From assembly GCA_041398785.1 (NCBI GenBank), contig JAWKUA010000004.1, forward strand, positions 124,001 to 188,000: DNA of 64,000 bases, in the 5' to 3' direction. Both the position numbers and the translations under genes were made by a program. Within the stretch, counting starts at the first letter, position 1. Each line of letters begins with the position of its first letter. This stretch comes from Planctomycetaceae bacterium (GTDB taxonomy: Bacteria > Planctomycetota > Planctomycetia > Planctomycetales > Planctomycetaceae). The notes beneath the pieces are model-generated. The model was not told the origin of the DNA. It saw only the letters and a list, made by a program, of their open reading frames with translations, and did not search any database. This document shows positions 17,668-28,064 of the stretch, piece after piece.

Positions 17668-18687
17668 TCACGCGTTCGCATCCCGGACTTTGATCATCGT
17701 GTCCAGAATGGTGTTCCACGTCTTCGGGTCTTCCAGGACGGAGTTGGGAAACATACAGCCGTCCCAGCACATGTGGCGTATTCCTCGTTCTTCCGCTCCG
17801 TCCAGCCAGTATTTGGAGCACTTCACGATATCCAGTTTTCCGTTTGGATCATCAGCGCGACAGTGCTTTCCGGTTTTGTCGTGCGATCCCGCGCCGTGAA
17901 CGTTGCCGTCGTTCTGTGCCACGTGAAAATCGATCGTCCAGGGTCGCAGTTTGTCGGTCATCGTCGCGTATGCGGCGTAGAACTCGTCATCGCTGTAGCC
18001 TGGCTGCACCAACGCGTGTTCCGGCGCGTTGTATCCAAGCAGGTACAGGTAGGTGTGGGCCATGTCGCACTGAAAGCCCAGGGAGCCGGGCATGTCGACG
18101 GCTTCGAGCAGGTCCAGCATATCCTTCCAACTGTGCATACCGGCCCAGCAGATTTCACCTTCCGCGGCCAGTCGTTCGCCGTGAGCTGCTGCAATGACCG
18201 CCGCTTCCCGGAAAGTCGCAGCGATGGTCCTGGTGTGTGCAGCCGGATTTTCGCGCCACTTGTTGACGCCGAATTCCGCGGAATCGACCCGGATCACGCC
18301 GTATTGTCGTACGCCGTGTTCGTTGAAGATACGGGCGATACGACAGGCTTTCTTCACGGACAGGATGAATTTGGCTCGCTGAACCGGCGTTCCCATTGCG
18401 GAATCGCCAACAGTACCGGGCCAGATCGGCGCCACCAGGGAACCGACGGCGAATCCGTGCGACGCAATCTTGTCAGCAATGCGGCGGAGTTCGTCGTCGG
18501 AGGCATCGGGATCGGTGTGCGGGTGGAACAGGAAATAATCGATGCCGTCAAACTTCTGCCCGTTGACATTGGCTGCCGCCGTCAGTTCCAGCATACGGTC
18601 CAGGCTGATGGGCGGTTCCTGTCCTTCACCGTCACCTTTACCGACGAGTCCGGGCCACATGGCGTTGTGAAGTTTCAAGGCACTCAT
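17668..18687 (-). CDS. Sugar phosphate isomerase/epimerase (AP-endonuclease-2 TIM barrel)
   Basis: 339 residues. The start ATG has GGGAG 5-8 bases upstream. The TIM-barrel family of xylose isomerase-like epimerases is recognisable from the repeated metal-ligand stretches: [51 protein letters not shown]. Acidic and His residues in these strands bind a divalent metal in the family. These proteins interconvert keto-sugars or inositol derivatives (for example IolE, IolI, hydroxypyruvate isomerase). No signal peptide, so it is cytoplasmic. It lies between the cupin-like gene (198 bases upstream) and the Gfo/Idh/MocA gene (93 bases downstream) on the same strand and probably acts on the same substrate. 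Confidence 0.9.
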   Translation of the reverse strand: MSALKLHNAMWPGLVGKGDGEGQEPPISLDRMLELTAAANVNGQKFDGIDYFLFHPHTDPDASDDELRRIADKIASHGFAVGSLVAPIWPGTVGDSAMGTPVQRAKFILSVKKACRIARIFNEHGVRQYGVIRVDSAEFGVNKWRENPAAHTRTIAATFREAAVIAAAHGERLAAEGEICWAGMHSWKDMLDLLEAVDMPGSLGFQCDMAHTYLYLLGYNAPEHALVQPGYSDDEFYAAYATMTDKLRPWTIDFHVAQNDGNVHGAGSHDKTGKHCRADDPNGKLDIVKCSKYWLDGAEERGIRHMCWDGCMFPNSVLEDPKTWNTILDTMIKVRDANA

Positions 18688-18885
18688 ATTTTCTCCCTTG
18701 CCGATGTCGTGTGCAGCAATCTTCTGTTGAGATGACGGGTGATTTCAGAGGGTGGGAAGCTTAGCCGATGACCTGGCATTGAACCAGCGGCGCTGCAGAT
18801 TGAGTTGGGTAATCGAGGAACTGACGTGCCTCGGTCATTATGAGCGACGCGGCAGTCCTGTACGCGGATTACCCACACCGAGGAA

Positions 18886-20205
<1,320 letters not shown>

Positions 20206-20868
20206 GATTGTTCACCTCAGGAAGTCAAAAGGAGCGTGTCGGTTCCATGACGTATTTGGAAAGATATTTGTTGTCTTGAATCTACCAGAACCCAACGAGC
20301 CGGCCTGCGAACGGAATTATCCGAGGCGATTGCGGAGCGGACGCCCAAGCTGAAGAAATGACCGAGGAACCCGGGTTGGAGCGATGCAAAGAATGCCGTT
20401 TCCGGCGGTCGGTGCATCAGACGCAAGTCTGGCGACGTTGGTCATCGGTCAGGAAGCAGACTTCAAATAGGAGTGTTTCGGCCCGAAAAATGTCAACAGG
20501 GCGGGTGGAACATTCGCCTGGGAGGGCAGGAAACTCCGGACGTTTTCCACGCAGCGAACTCGGCAGGGCTGGCATTCTGACGGCAGCCAAACAGATTTCA
20601 AAGCAACCGGCCGATTTCCAGGCGACTGGGCAATTCCGCGACGCCGGTACCGTGGGCGGCGCTTCCGATTCCGGGAATCTCGCCGAAATTTCGACTGCCA
20701 ATGATCTCACCGGCCAGAGACCGTGTCCGGTCTCCGACGCTTGCTGGAGCGGCGCAGCGGATCGCGTAGAATCCGGCCCGCCGGGTCGAGTTTGGCGAAC
20801 GAACACAGACGCGGGCGATCATGACACGGCAAAAACCGGGCACGAAATGCGTACAGAGAACCTGGCAG
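20206..20868. other. Divergent intergenic region upstream of argC, 663 bp
   Basis: Between the cupin-like gene (minus) and argC (plus). Long open frames exist but have random-like composition and overlap argC, so I call none. A small perfect stem-loop (GAGACC at 20717-20722 with GGTCTC at 20729-20734) lies about 135 bases before argC. I see no transposon remnant or RNA gene. A leader controlling arginine synthesis is possible but not demonstrated. Confidence 0.45.
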
Positions 20869-21885
20869 ATGACAAGAACGGCGATCCTTGGTGCAACCGG
20901 CTACACGGCGCTCGAACTGCTGAAGATTCTGGCGCGGCATCCGCATGTCGAAGTCGCGGCGCTGACCACTCGCCAGGACGGCAATCCGCACGTTTCTGAG
21001 GTCCATCCGTCACTGACGGGAATCTTCGATCTGGCGTGTGAGAATCTGACAGCCGAACAGGTTGGCCAGCGTGCCGACGTCGTCTTCTGCGCGCTTCCCC
21101 ACACGGCCAGCATGGAAGCAGTCCCGCAATTGCTCGATCAGGGCTGCCGCGTGATTGACCTGAGCGCCGATTATCGGCTGAACGATCCGGGAGTCTACGA
21201 ACAGTGGTACGGCCACGTTCACACGGATCCCACGCGGCTGAGCACCACGGTTTACGGCCTGCCGGAACTTTACATGGACCGCATTCCGTCCGCCGACCTG
21301 GTGGCGAATCCCGGTTGCTACACCAGCACGGCGATTCTGGGACTGGCACCACTTTTGAAAGCGGGATTGATTGACCCGACTGGGATCGTCATCGACGCAA
21401 AAAGCGGAGTCAGCGGCGCCGGGCGGACGCCAAAACTGGGAACTCTGTTCTCCGAATGCAACGAATCGGTCACCGCTTACAGCATTGGAAATCATCGCCA
21501 CACTCCGGAAATCGAACAGGTCCTGTCTGATGTCGCCGGAGTCAGCGTGCAGGTTTCGTTTAATCCCCATCTGATGCCGATGGACCGCGGAATCCTGTGT
21601 TCGATGTACCCGAGACTGAATTCGCCGAAATCGCTGGAAGAACTGCTTTCCGTGTATCGCAGCTTCTACGCCGATCAGCCCTTTGTACGTGTTGTCGACC
21701 ACATTCCCGCGACCAAACACGTCTCGCATACGAACTTCTGCGACGTGTCGCTGCGAATGAATCGCGACCAACTGGTTGTGTTTTCCGCCACCGACAATCT
21801 CATCAAGGGAGCCAGCGGCGTGGCCGTGCAGAACATGAATCTGCTGCTGGGTCTCGATCAGCGCACAGGAATGCTTCCCGTTTGA
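20869..21885 (+). CDS. argC: N-acetyl-gamma-glutamyl-phosphate reductase
   Basis: 338 residues from the ATG at 20869 (the frame opens at 20821, but [18 protein letters not shown] is the family start). It reduces N-acetylglutamyl phosphate to the semialdehyde with NADPH in arginine synthesis. The nucleotide-binding loop is GATGYTA, and the catalytic Cys lies in [18 protein letters not shown]. The family segments [17 protein letters not shown] and [14 protein letters not shown], with the catalytic His, are present. Length matches the long-form ArgC family. argJ follows after 31 bases, an operon. No argB or argD is in the window. Confidence 0.97.
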   Translation: MTRTAILGATGYTALELLKILARHPHVEVAALTTRQDGNPHVSEVHPSLTGIFDLACENLTAEQVGQRADVVFCALPHTASMEAVPQLLDQGCRVIDLSADYRLNDPGVYEQWYGHVHTDPTRLSTTVYGLPELYMDRIPSADLVANPGCYTSTAILGLAPLLKAGLIDPTGIVIDAKSGVSGAGRTPKLGTLFSECNESVTAYSIGNHRHTPEIEQVLSDVAGVSVQVSFNPHLMPMDRGILCSMYPRLNSPKSLEELLSVYRSFYADQPFVRVVDHIPATKHVSHTNFCDVSLRMNRDQLVVFSATDNLIKGASGVAVQNMNLLLGLDQRTGMLPV

Positions 21886-21916
21886 AGCATCGTCACTCCG
21901 ACAGGATTCACAAAAA

Positions 21917-23125
21917 ATGTCAGACGATCACGCTCAACTGCCGCGCGGCTTTCGGGCTTCCGGCACCACCTGCGGCATCAAGGCCAGCGGCAAGCCCGAC
22001 CTGGCGCTGTTCGTGTCCGACTCACCGGCCTCGGCCGCCGGCGTTTTTACAACGAACCGCGTGTGCGGAGCTCCCGTGACGGTAACGCGCGGACGAGTCC
22101 CTTCGGAGTCCGTGCGGGCGGTCATCATCAACTCCGGGAACTCAAACGCCTGCACGGGAACAAGAGGGATCGAAGATGCGCAGGCCATGACGGCAGCAGT
22201 CGCCGCACAAATCGGTTGCAGCAGGGAAGACGTTCTGGTCTGTTCAACCGGAGTGATCGGAGTGCCGCTGCCAATGGGGATCGTCCAGGCAGGCATTCCG
22301 AAGGCGGTGTCGGCTCTGGGTGACTGCGGCGCGTCGTTCCTGAATGCCGCCACGTCGATGATGACCACCGACACGTTTGCGAAGCAGGCGTCCGTCGAAG
22401 TGCAACTCGGCGGTCGCAGCGTACGAATCGCCGGCTGCGCGAAGGGAGCCGCCATGATTGCCCCGAATATGGCCACCATGCTGTCGTTAGTTATGACCGA
22501 TGCCGTGCTGACGGCTCAGCAGTGCGACGAAGCTCTGCGGTTCGGCGTCGACCGGACTTTCAACTGCATCAGCGTCGACGGGCACATGAGCACCAGCGAC
22601 ACTGTTCTGCTGCTGGCCAGTGGAGCTTCCGGAGTGCAGCCGTCCGGCGACGACCTGACCCAGCTGCGCAATTCCGTGCAGCAGGTCTGCGAAAAGCTGG
22701 CCACCGACATTATTCGCGACGCCGAAGGTGCGGAGCACTTTATCACTGTCGACGTCGAAGGTTTCGAAACCCGCGCCGCCGCACACTGCATTGCGAAGGA
22801 AATTGCCGACAGCGCACTGGTGAAGACCGCCATCACGGGAAACGATCCGAACTGGGGACGCATCACCTCAGCGGCCGGGTACGCAGGAATTCCCTTCGAC
22901 CCTGCGTACCTGTCACTGACGATCAACGACACGGAAGTCTACCGGGCCGGCACTCCGCTTAGCTTTGACAGTGCGGCCCTCTCCCGCCAAATGAAGTCCC
23001 GTCGCGAGGTACATCTGCGGCTGGTGCTTTCCGGCGGTCCGGCTTCCGGCGGCGAATCCGTCCGATACTGGACCAGCGACCTGACTCAGGAATACGTCCG
23101 GCTCAATTCCGAGTACACAACGTGA
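21917..23125 (+). CDS. argJ: Bifunctional glutamate N-acetyltransferase / ornithine acetyltransferase
   Basis: 402 residues; AGGA lies 8-12 bases before the ATG. ArgJ moves the acetyl group from N-acetylornithine to glutamate, recycling it in arginine synthesis. The autoproteolytic site is present in KGAAMIAPNMATMLSLV; the Thr of MATML becomes the N-terminal nucleophile of the beta chain in this family. Other family signatures are SGNSNACTG near the N-terminus, CSTGVIGVPLPM before the cleavage site and ITGNDPNWGRI in the beta chain. Whether it is mono- or bifunctional cannot be decided by sequence alone. It forms an operon with argC and is followed 6 bases later by an intrinsic terminator. 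Confidence 0.97.
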   Translation: MSDDHAQLPRGFRASGTTCGIKASGKPDLALFVSDSPASAAGVFTTNRVCGAPVTVTRGRVPSESVRAVIINSGNSNACTGTRGIEDAQAMTAAVAAQIGCSREDVLVCSTGVIGVPLPMGIVQAGIPKAVSALGDCGASFLNAATSMMTTDTFAKQASVEVQLGGRSVRIAGCAKGAAMIAPNMATMLSLVMTDAVLTAQQCDEALRFGVDRTFNCISVDGHMSTSDTVLLLASGASGVQPSGDDLTQLRNSVQQVCEKLATDIIRDAEGAEHFITVDVEGFETRAAAHCIAKEIADSALVKTAITGNDPNWGRITSAAGYAGIPFDPAYLSLTINDTEVYRAGTPLSFDSAALSRQMKSRREVHLRLVLSGGPASGGESVRYWTSDLTQEYVRLNSEYTT

Positions 23126-23131
23126 ACTCAG

Positions 23132-23155
23132 ACGTCCCCGGCATGGGGCGTTTTT
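23132..23155 (+). terminator. Intrinsic terminator after argJ
   Basis: ACG-T-CCCC pairs with GGGG-CGT around the loop GGCAT with a one-base bulge, followed by TTTTT (23151-23155). It starts 6 bases after the argJ stop. Confidence 0.75.
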
Positions 23156-23621
23156 CGGTTCCAGAGTCGTTCGCGGCGCGATGTTCGGTCGACGTATTCT
23201 GAAGCCGCCGGTACGACGCGCGATCCGTCGGGTTCACCGATGGAGACGGCTCTTGAGGCGATGCCAGACCGGGATACTGATCCGTGTCCCGCAGCTCATG
23301 CATCGCAGAGGTCTGCGTCCGATCAACAGGTAAACCAGTTTCCGCAGGGTGGAACGACTCTCAGCGAATTCCGCCAAAAGCCCGCACTTTGGACATTCCG
23401 GCAGCATTATCACGTACTTTCAATGGTGTGGAATCAGGGTGAACTAATGGTTTATCACTTGTGCCGCTCGACATCAACTGGCTCACGTCAAGATTCCGTT
23501 AGCCTTCGAATGGTGCACCGAATGTGGTGGACGGGAATTCTTCGCAGAATCCGATCCTTTTCGGTAACATGGCCGGGAGTTACCTCCGTTCATCTCAGCC
23601 CGCGTTTTTCGAACCACTTTC
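23156..23621. other. Intergenic region before the Ser/Thr kinase, 466 bp
   Basis: Holds the promoter of the kinase gene. An open frame from 23240 runs into the kinase in another frame and has shadow-like composition, so it was not called. I see no RNA gene or repeat. Confidence 0.45.
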
Positions 23622-26600
23622 ATGGCCGACGCCAGCATTCAACCGCTTGAGAAGTTCGGCGATTTTGAAATCGTCGGAGAACTTGGACGCGGCGGCATGG
23701 GTGTCGTGTATGAGGCCCGCCAGGTTTCGCTGAAGCGCCGTGTCGCGCTGAAGGTGCTGTCCGGGAGAATGGGGCTGACTCCCAGGGCGATCACGCGCTT
23801 TAAGCTCGAAGCGGAAGCGGCCGCGCGACTGCATCATTCCAACATCGTGCCGATTTTCGCAACCGGCGAACAGGACGGGATTCCGTTCTATGCGATGGAA
23901 TTCATCGACGGCCCGTCGCTCGACCGAATCATCCGGCAAATGCGACTGACGCGCCGCGGTCCGCCGGCAGACGGCGCGGCGACGCGACCACAGGCAGTGA
24001 CTCCCGGCACGGTCGAGGCCATCACGGCAACCGGCGGCCCGGAACACGACACCGAAGACCCCGCCATCAACTGGTCCGTCGAAACGATTATCGGTCGCCA
24101 CGAATCGCCCGGCGCCACCGCAACTGCCCATGACCAGACTCCTGCGGAACAAACGTCGCCGGAAAAAACCACGCCCGAACCGACATCACCGCAGCCGACT
24201 GCTCCTGAACAGCCGACGGAAATGACCGGACTTGCCGCCGGCGACCTCAATGACGACGCCACCGTCGTGGGAGACATTCCGGCCGAAGTCGCAGCCACCG
24301 TCGTTGAAAAGCCGGATGTCGACGAACACGCTCGAACGGCGGAGTACATCAAGGTCAGCGGCTCCGGGATCGGCGAAACCAACCTCGCGCGGCGAATGGT
24401 GAGTTCCTCCCCGTCTGATTCCATGCTATTCGGTTCAAGCGGCTCTGGTGCTTCCCTGCACGACCAGTCTCTTTCGACCGGCAGCCGGTATTTTCGCAAT
24501 ATCGCTCGGATGTTGGCGGATGTGGCGGATGCTCTTCAGCACGCTCACGACGCCGGAATCATTCATCGCGATATCAAGCCGGGAAACATGCTGCTGTCCC
24601 GCGACGGGCGACTGTGTCTGAACGACTTCGGGCTGGTCCGAGTGATGGACGCACCAGGCGTCACCGTCAGCGGTGAATTCGTCGGCTCACCGTTGTACAT
24701 GTCACCGGAGCAGATCGTGACCGGGCGTCAGCCGATCGATCATCGCACCGACATCTATTCGCTGGGAGCCACGCTGTATGAACTGATGACGCTGCAGCCG
24801 CCATTCGTGGGAACACGCCGCGACGAAATCCTGACGCAGATCCTGACAAAGGAGCCCCGAGATCCGCGATCTCTGAACAGGAAGATCCCTGCCGACCTGG
24901 AGACCATCTGCCTGACAGCTCTGGATAAGGATCCGGATCGAAGGTATCCGACAGCGGCGGCAATGGCCGCTGACCTGCGCCGGTTCGTGGCGTTCGAACC
25001 CATTCATGCACGACGTGCTGGACTCGGTGCTCGGCTGCTGAAATGGGCGCAGCGTCGTCCAGCGGTCGCCGCCTTGTCCTGTGCCCTGATCGTCCTGGTG
25101 CTGTCAGGCGGCGTGTTCGGCTTTCGCGCCTATCAGGACAATCGTGCCGCTCAGAAACTGATCGCAGAGAATCAGCGGCAGGCAGCGCGGGACAAGCTGG
25201 AACGCGAGCGGCAGCAACAGCGACGCGTTGCGGAAGAGGCTGACAAACAGCGGGCCGCCAGCGCCGCCACTGCGATTGAAGCGGCGACTCGCGAAGCACT
25301 GAATGGCACTTACGACCGTATCGAGGAACATCTCAGGGAAGCGGAATTCTTCGGAGCCCACACAGGTGAAGTCCATCTGCTGCGAGGTCTTGCGGCTTTT
25401 GAATCAGGCGCCTATGGCGAGGCGATCGAACACCTGGAATTGGCCGTTAGTGAGTTGCCGGACAGTGTTGCGGCAAGAGTTCTGCTGATGCGGTCTTGTC
25501 TGATGATGGCGGTTTCCCGCGAAGACCTGGAACTTGCGGTGCAGATGAATCGCGAATTCCGGCAGATGACACCTGTCACGCGGCTCGATCAACTGTACGG
25601 CGGCTCTGCGATGACCGGCACCGATCCTCTGCAAGCCATTGAAATGCTGCGGGAGCTGGAACAGCAGGAGTCGTCTCCCGCCGTTCAATACATGCTTGGG
25701 CGCGCCTACTTTGCCCGCGTCGTTCAGACATATCTGCGGACTGATCTGGAAGCGGGATTCAATATCGGCGACATGCTGCGGCTGATTGATGCCGCCAGAG
25801 CAACTCAGCCGGACAACGTCCTGGCGATGCGCCGGCAGGTACTCGCACATTTCTACGCTGCCGACATTTTCCGGCTTGCCGGTTTCCAGGAGGAGCAACG
25901 CCAGAACCTGTTCACGGCACAGGAAACCGCGCGGGAAATGCTGATCGAGTTTCCGGAGGATGCCAAGAGCTACCAGGTGAACTCACTGCTGGCCGCGTTT
26001 GATGGCCAGTGGGATTTTGCACTGAAGTATGCACGTGACGCCCGTTTGCGGGCGCATTCCCGAGACGATCTGGCCGACGTGACCTCGTTTCTCCACAGAG
26101 CGGGAAGGACTGCCGAAGCGCTTTATGAAGTTGATAAGAATCCGGGATCCAGGCAAGACCAGACAGGTATCTATCGCTGCTTCCTGATCGCCGACTGCGA
26201 AGGCGTTGAACAGGCGCTGAACGCGTATCAGGAATGGCTGGCCGCGGTGAACCCCGACGCGCCACCGGATCGCGGCGTTTCTGTGTTCGGTCTGTTCTGT
26301 TATCTCGGCCGACCCGAAGAAGCGATCGAACAGACGAAGCAGTTCCAAAGACTGATCCGCACCGATCCGCCAACCGACTCGATGAGTCTGCAGGTCGAAA
26401 AATTCACAAGCGGTCTGATCGGGATCGATGAATTGGTTGCTTCGGCAGAAACGCGGCAGGATCGTATCAATGCTCACTATTTGGCCGGTCTCAGCAGGCT
26501 CGGTCACGGTGACCGCGCCGGCGCCGTCGCTCACTTTGAGGCCGTTGGAAGCGAAGGATTTCCGGCCTGGGGCCTCGACGTGTTCGACCTGTCCAAAGGG

Positions 26601-26678
26601 GCCGCGATACTGCTGAACCGCCTTCGCGAAGATCCGAAGTGGCCGCCATGGATTACGAAGAACGCAGATGACAAATAG
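23622..26678 (+). CDS. Membrane-anchored Ser/Thr protein kinase with TPR-like C-terminal domain
   Basis: 1,018 residues. Kinase lobes: Gly-rich loop ELGRGGMGVVYEAR (20-33), VALK Lys44, catalytic loop HRDIKPGN (315-322) and NDFGLVR (334-340), all complete, so it should be active. The N- and C-lobes are separated by an insert of about 175 residues (about 110-285) rich in Pro, Thr, Ser and Glu, in the place where most kinases have a short hinge region. A membrane segment follows (about 481-503), then a charged coiled-coil and an extracytoplasmic region of about 480 residues with tetratricopeptide-like helices (for example AFESGAYGEAIEHLELAV). This is the one-component sensor-kinase layout common in Planctomycetes. 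No partner phosphatase is nearby. Convergent with the next gene. Confidence 0.93.
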   Translation: MADASIQPLEKFGDFEIVGELGRGGMGVVYEARQVSLKRRVALKVLSGRMGLTPRAITRFKLEAEAAARLHHSNIVPIFATGEQDGIPFYAMEFIDGPSLDRIIRQMRLTRRGPPADGAATRPQAVTPGTVEAITATGGPEHDTEDPAINWSVETIIGRHESPGATATAHDQTPAEQTSPEKTTPEPTSPQPTAPEQPTEMTGLAAGDLNDDATVVGDIPAEVAATVVEKPDVDEHARTAEYIKVSGSGIGETNLARRMVSSSPSDSMLFGSSGSGASLHDQSLSTGSRYFRNIARMLADVADALQHAHDAGIIHRDIKPGNMLLSRDGRLCLNDFGLVRVMDAPGVTVSGEFVGSPLYMSPEQIVTGRQPIDHRTDIYSLGATLYELMTLQPPFVGTRRDEILTQILTKEPRDPRSLNRKIPADLETICLTALDKDPDRRYPTAAAMAADLRRFVAFEPIHARRAGLGARLLKWAQRRPAVAALSCALIVLVLSGGVFGFRAYQDNRAAQKLIAENQRQAARDKLERERQQQRRVAEEADKQRAASAATAIEAATREALNGTYDRIEEHLREAEFFGAHTGEVHLLRGLAAFESGAYGEAIEHLELAVSELPDSVAARVLLMRSCLMMAVSREDLELAVQMNREFRQMTPVTRLDQLYGGSAMTGTDPLQAIEMLRELEQQESSPAVQYMLGRAYFARVVQTYLRTDLEAGFNIGDMLRLIDAARATQPDNVLAMRRQVLAHFYAADIFRLAGFQEEQRQNLFTAQETAREMLIEFPEDAKSYQVNSLLAAFDGQWDFALKYARDARLRAHSRDDLADVTSFLHRAGRTAEALYEVDKNPGSRQDQTGIYRCFLIADCEGVEQALNAYQEWLAAVNPDAPPDRGVSVFGLFCYLGRPEEAIEQTKQFQRLIRTDPPTDSMSLQVEKFTSGLIGIDELVASAETRQDRINAHYLAGLSRLGHGDRAGAVAHFEAVGSEGFPAWGLDVFDLSKGAAILLNRLREDPKWPPWITKNADDK

Positions 26679-26727
26679 CCGGGACTGCGTTTCGCGCCGT
26701 GACTTTGCGGCAGTTTCGTTGCGGTCG

Positions 26728-26748
26728 CGGCGATATTCCGGATCGCCG
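26728..26748. other. Small stem-loop between convergent genes
   Basis: CGGCGAT (26728-26734) pairs perfectly with ATCGCCG (26742-26748) around a 7-base loop, 50 bases after the kinase stop and 48 before the end of the convergent zinc-ribbon gene. No T-run, so termination is only a guess. Confidence 0.35.
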
Positions 26749-26795
26749 GTGCCTGCGCCCCGAGCATCGCCGTCGGCAGGAGTTGTTTCGTACGC

Positions 26796-27941
26796 TCACT
26801 CGCCGGAACCGACGCCTGCCGCGAAATCCTTCAGATTCACATCAACTGTCGTCGTGTCATCGATGGCCACGTCGACTGCCTGCGCGGCCAGTCGACCCGG
26901 GGCGTGACCGATGCTGTCGAAGTATCCGGACAGTGCCTTCTCGACGGCTGGCGGCACCGGCAGGTCGTTTGGCCGTTCAATATGACGCGAGACCGCGACC
27001 AGAATATGGCTGCCGTGACCGGTCGCATCCAGTTGAAAACGACCGTCGCCATCGGCAACGGCGATCGCGCCGCCGAGAATCGCCAGCGCGGCTGCGGTCG
27101 CCTGAAAGTCCGGATGCTCCGTCTCCCGCCGAAGGCTTCGTGAACTCAGCAGCATGTCACCGCGACGACTGGTCGGCAGCAGGATCAAAAGCGCCGACGA
27201 GTCGGGCACGCTTCGGCCGGAGGGATCGACATACATCACGGTCCCGCGGACGCTCGCAACGGCGACCGGATTTCGCGGACGCGACGCTGCCGCTCCCGCT
27301 GCTGAACCGTCCCCCGAGTTCGACAGTTCTGCGTCCGTCGATCGACGACTGCCGTCCGCGCCATTCCGACCAATCCACCAGCCGCCGGCAAGACAGGCCA
27401 GCATCAGGATTCCCGAAATCAGCCACCATGTTGCACCGGGGAGTGTGCGGGCCGGCGTCTGTTCGAAACCGAGTTCACTCAGACTCGGCTGACCGACGGC
27501 CTGATCAAACGACTCCGCGAGTTCCCGCAGTGGCTCGCGGGCGTATGTCGTCGCGATGGATTCGTCGAAGTCCGTGTCGTGATCGGAATCGGAAGTCGGC
27601 GGAACTGTGATAGCGGGCTCGGGAAGCGAAATGATTTCCGCATTGGGCAGCGGTTCGGAGGGAACCGGCCGTAGCCTGGAATCGTGTTCTGTCCGGTCGC
27701 TGGTGTTGCCCGAATCATCGTCGGTGCTGGTGGCAAGTTCCGACAGTTCGCTTAGCGCTGCCAGCAGGTCGCCATCGCGGCGGACTGATTCTCCCGGATT
27801 CGGTACGGCTCGCGTTGTTCCGTCCAGCGACGGAACTCGCAGCGATCGTCCGCACTGTGGGCAATCCACAAGTGCTCCTGCCCGTGATCGCGAAATCCCC
27901 AGCAACTGTTGACAATGGTGGCAGCGAAACTTGATCGGCAT
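26796..27941 (-). CDS. Zinc-ribbon protein with one membrane segment and carboxypeptidase-regulatory-like domain
   Basis: 381 residues. It begins with a two-CxxC zinc ribbon (FRCHHCQQLLGISRSRAG... DCPQCGRSLRVP), a planctomycete N-terminal module (residues 6-34). About 130 acidic, Ser/Thr/Asp-rich, likely disordered residues follow, then one membrane segment (about 168-190, WWLISGILMLACLAGGWWIG) and an outer domain of about 170 residues (from SVRGTVMYVDPSGRSVPDS) that looks like a beta-sandwich of the carboxypeptidase-regulatory type. So a cytoplasmic zinc ribbon is linked to an extracytoplasmic beta domain. Function unknown. A perfect hairpin abuts its start codon and no Shine-Dalgarno sequence is evident. 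Confidence 0.82.
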   Translation of the reverse strand: MPIKFRCHHCQQLLGISRSRAGALVDCPQCGRSLRVPSLDGTTRAVPNPGESVRRDGDLLAALSELSELATSTDDDSGNTSDRTEHDSRLRPVPSEPLPNAEIISLPEPAITVPPTSDSDHDTDFDESIATTYAREPLRELAESFDQAVGQPSLSELGFEQTPARTLPGATWWLISGILMLACLAGGWWIGRNGADGSRRSTDAELSNSGDGSAAGAAASRPRNPVAVASVRGTVMYVDPSGRSVPDSSALLILLPTSRRGDMLLSSRSLRRETEHPDFQATAAALAILGGAIAVADGDGRFQLDATGHGSHILVAVSRHIERPNDLPVPPAVEKALSGYFDSIGHAPGRLAAQAVDVAIDDTTTVDVNLKDFAAGVGSGE

Positions 27942-27959
27942 ACACGCAATGTAGCGTGT
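27942..27959 (-). promoter_or_regulatory. Inverted repeat flush with the start codon of the zinc-ribbon gene
   Basis: ACACGC (27942-27947) and GCGTGT (27954-27959) form a perfect 6-base stem with a 6-base loop, ending one base before the ATG at 27941. It occupies the place where a ribosome-binding site should be. Either an operator or a translation-controlling hairpin; chance is not excluded for a 6-base stem. Confidence 0.4.
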
Positions 27960-28064
27960 GCACAGAGACGGAACGAGACATTCCGGGGCTCACCGGACAA
28001 CTGCGACCGGACACGATCGGCGCGTCCCGTGGACAGCTTCTGAAGGCCCGTTGCGTGAGCATCG

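Noticed and set aside
20358..20999. Plus-strand open frame of 213 residues before argC
   Set aside because: It overlaps argC in another frame and its composition is random-like; it starts in a non-conserved region with no ribosome-binding site.
23240..23650. Open frame of 136 residues upstream of the kinase
   Set aside because: It overlaps the kinase start in another frame and has no recognisable features. It is more likely intergenic sequence.
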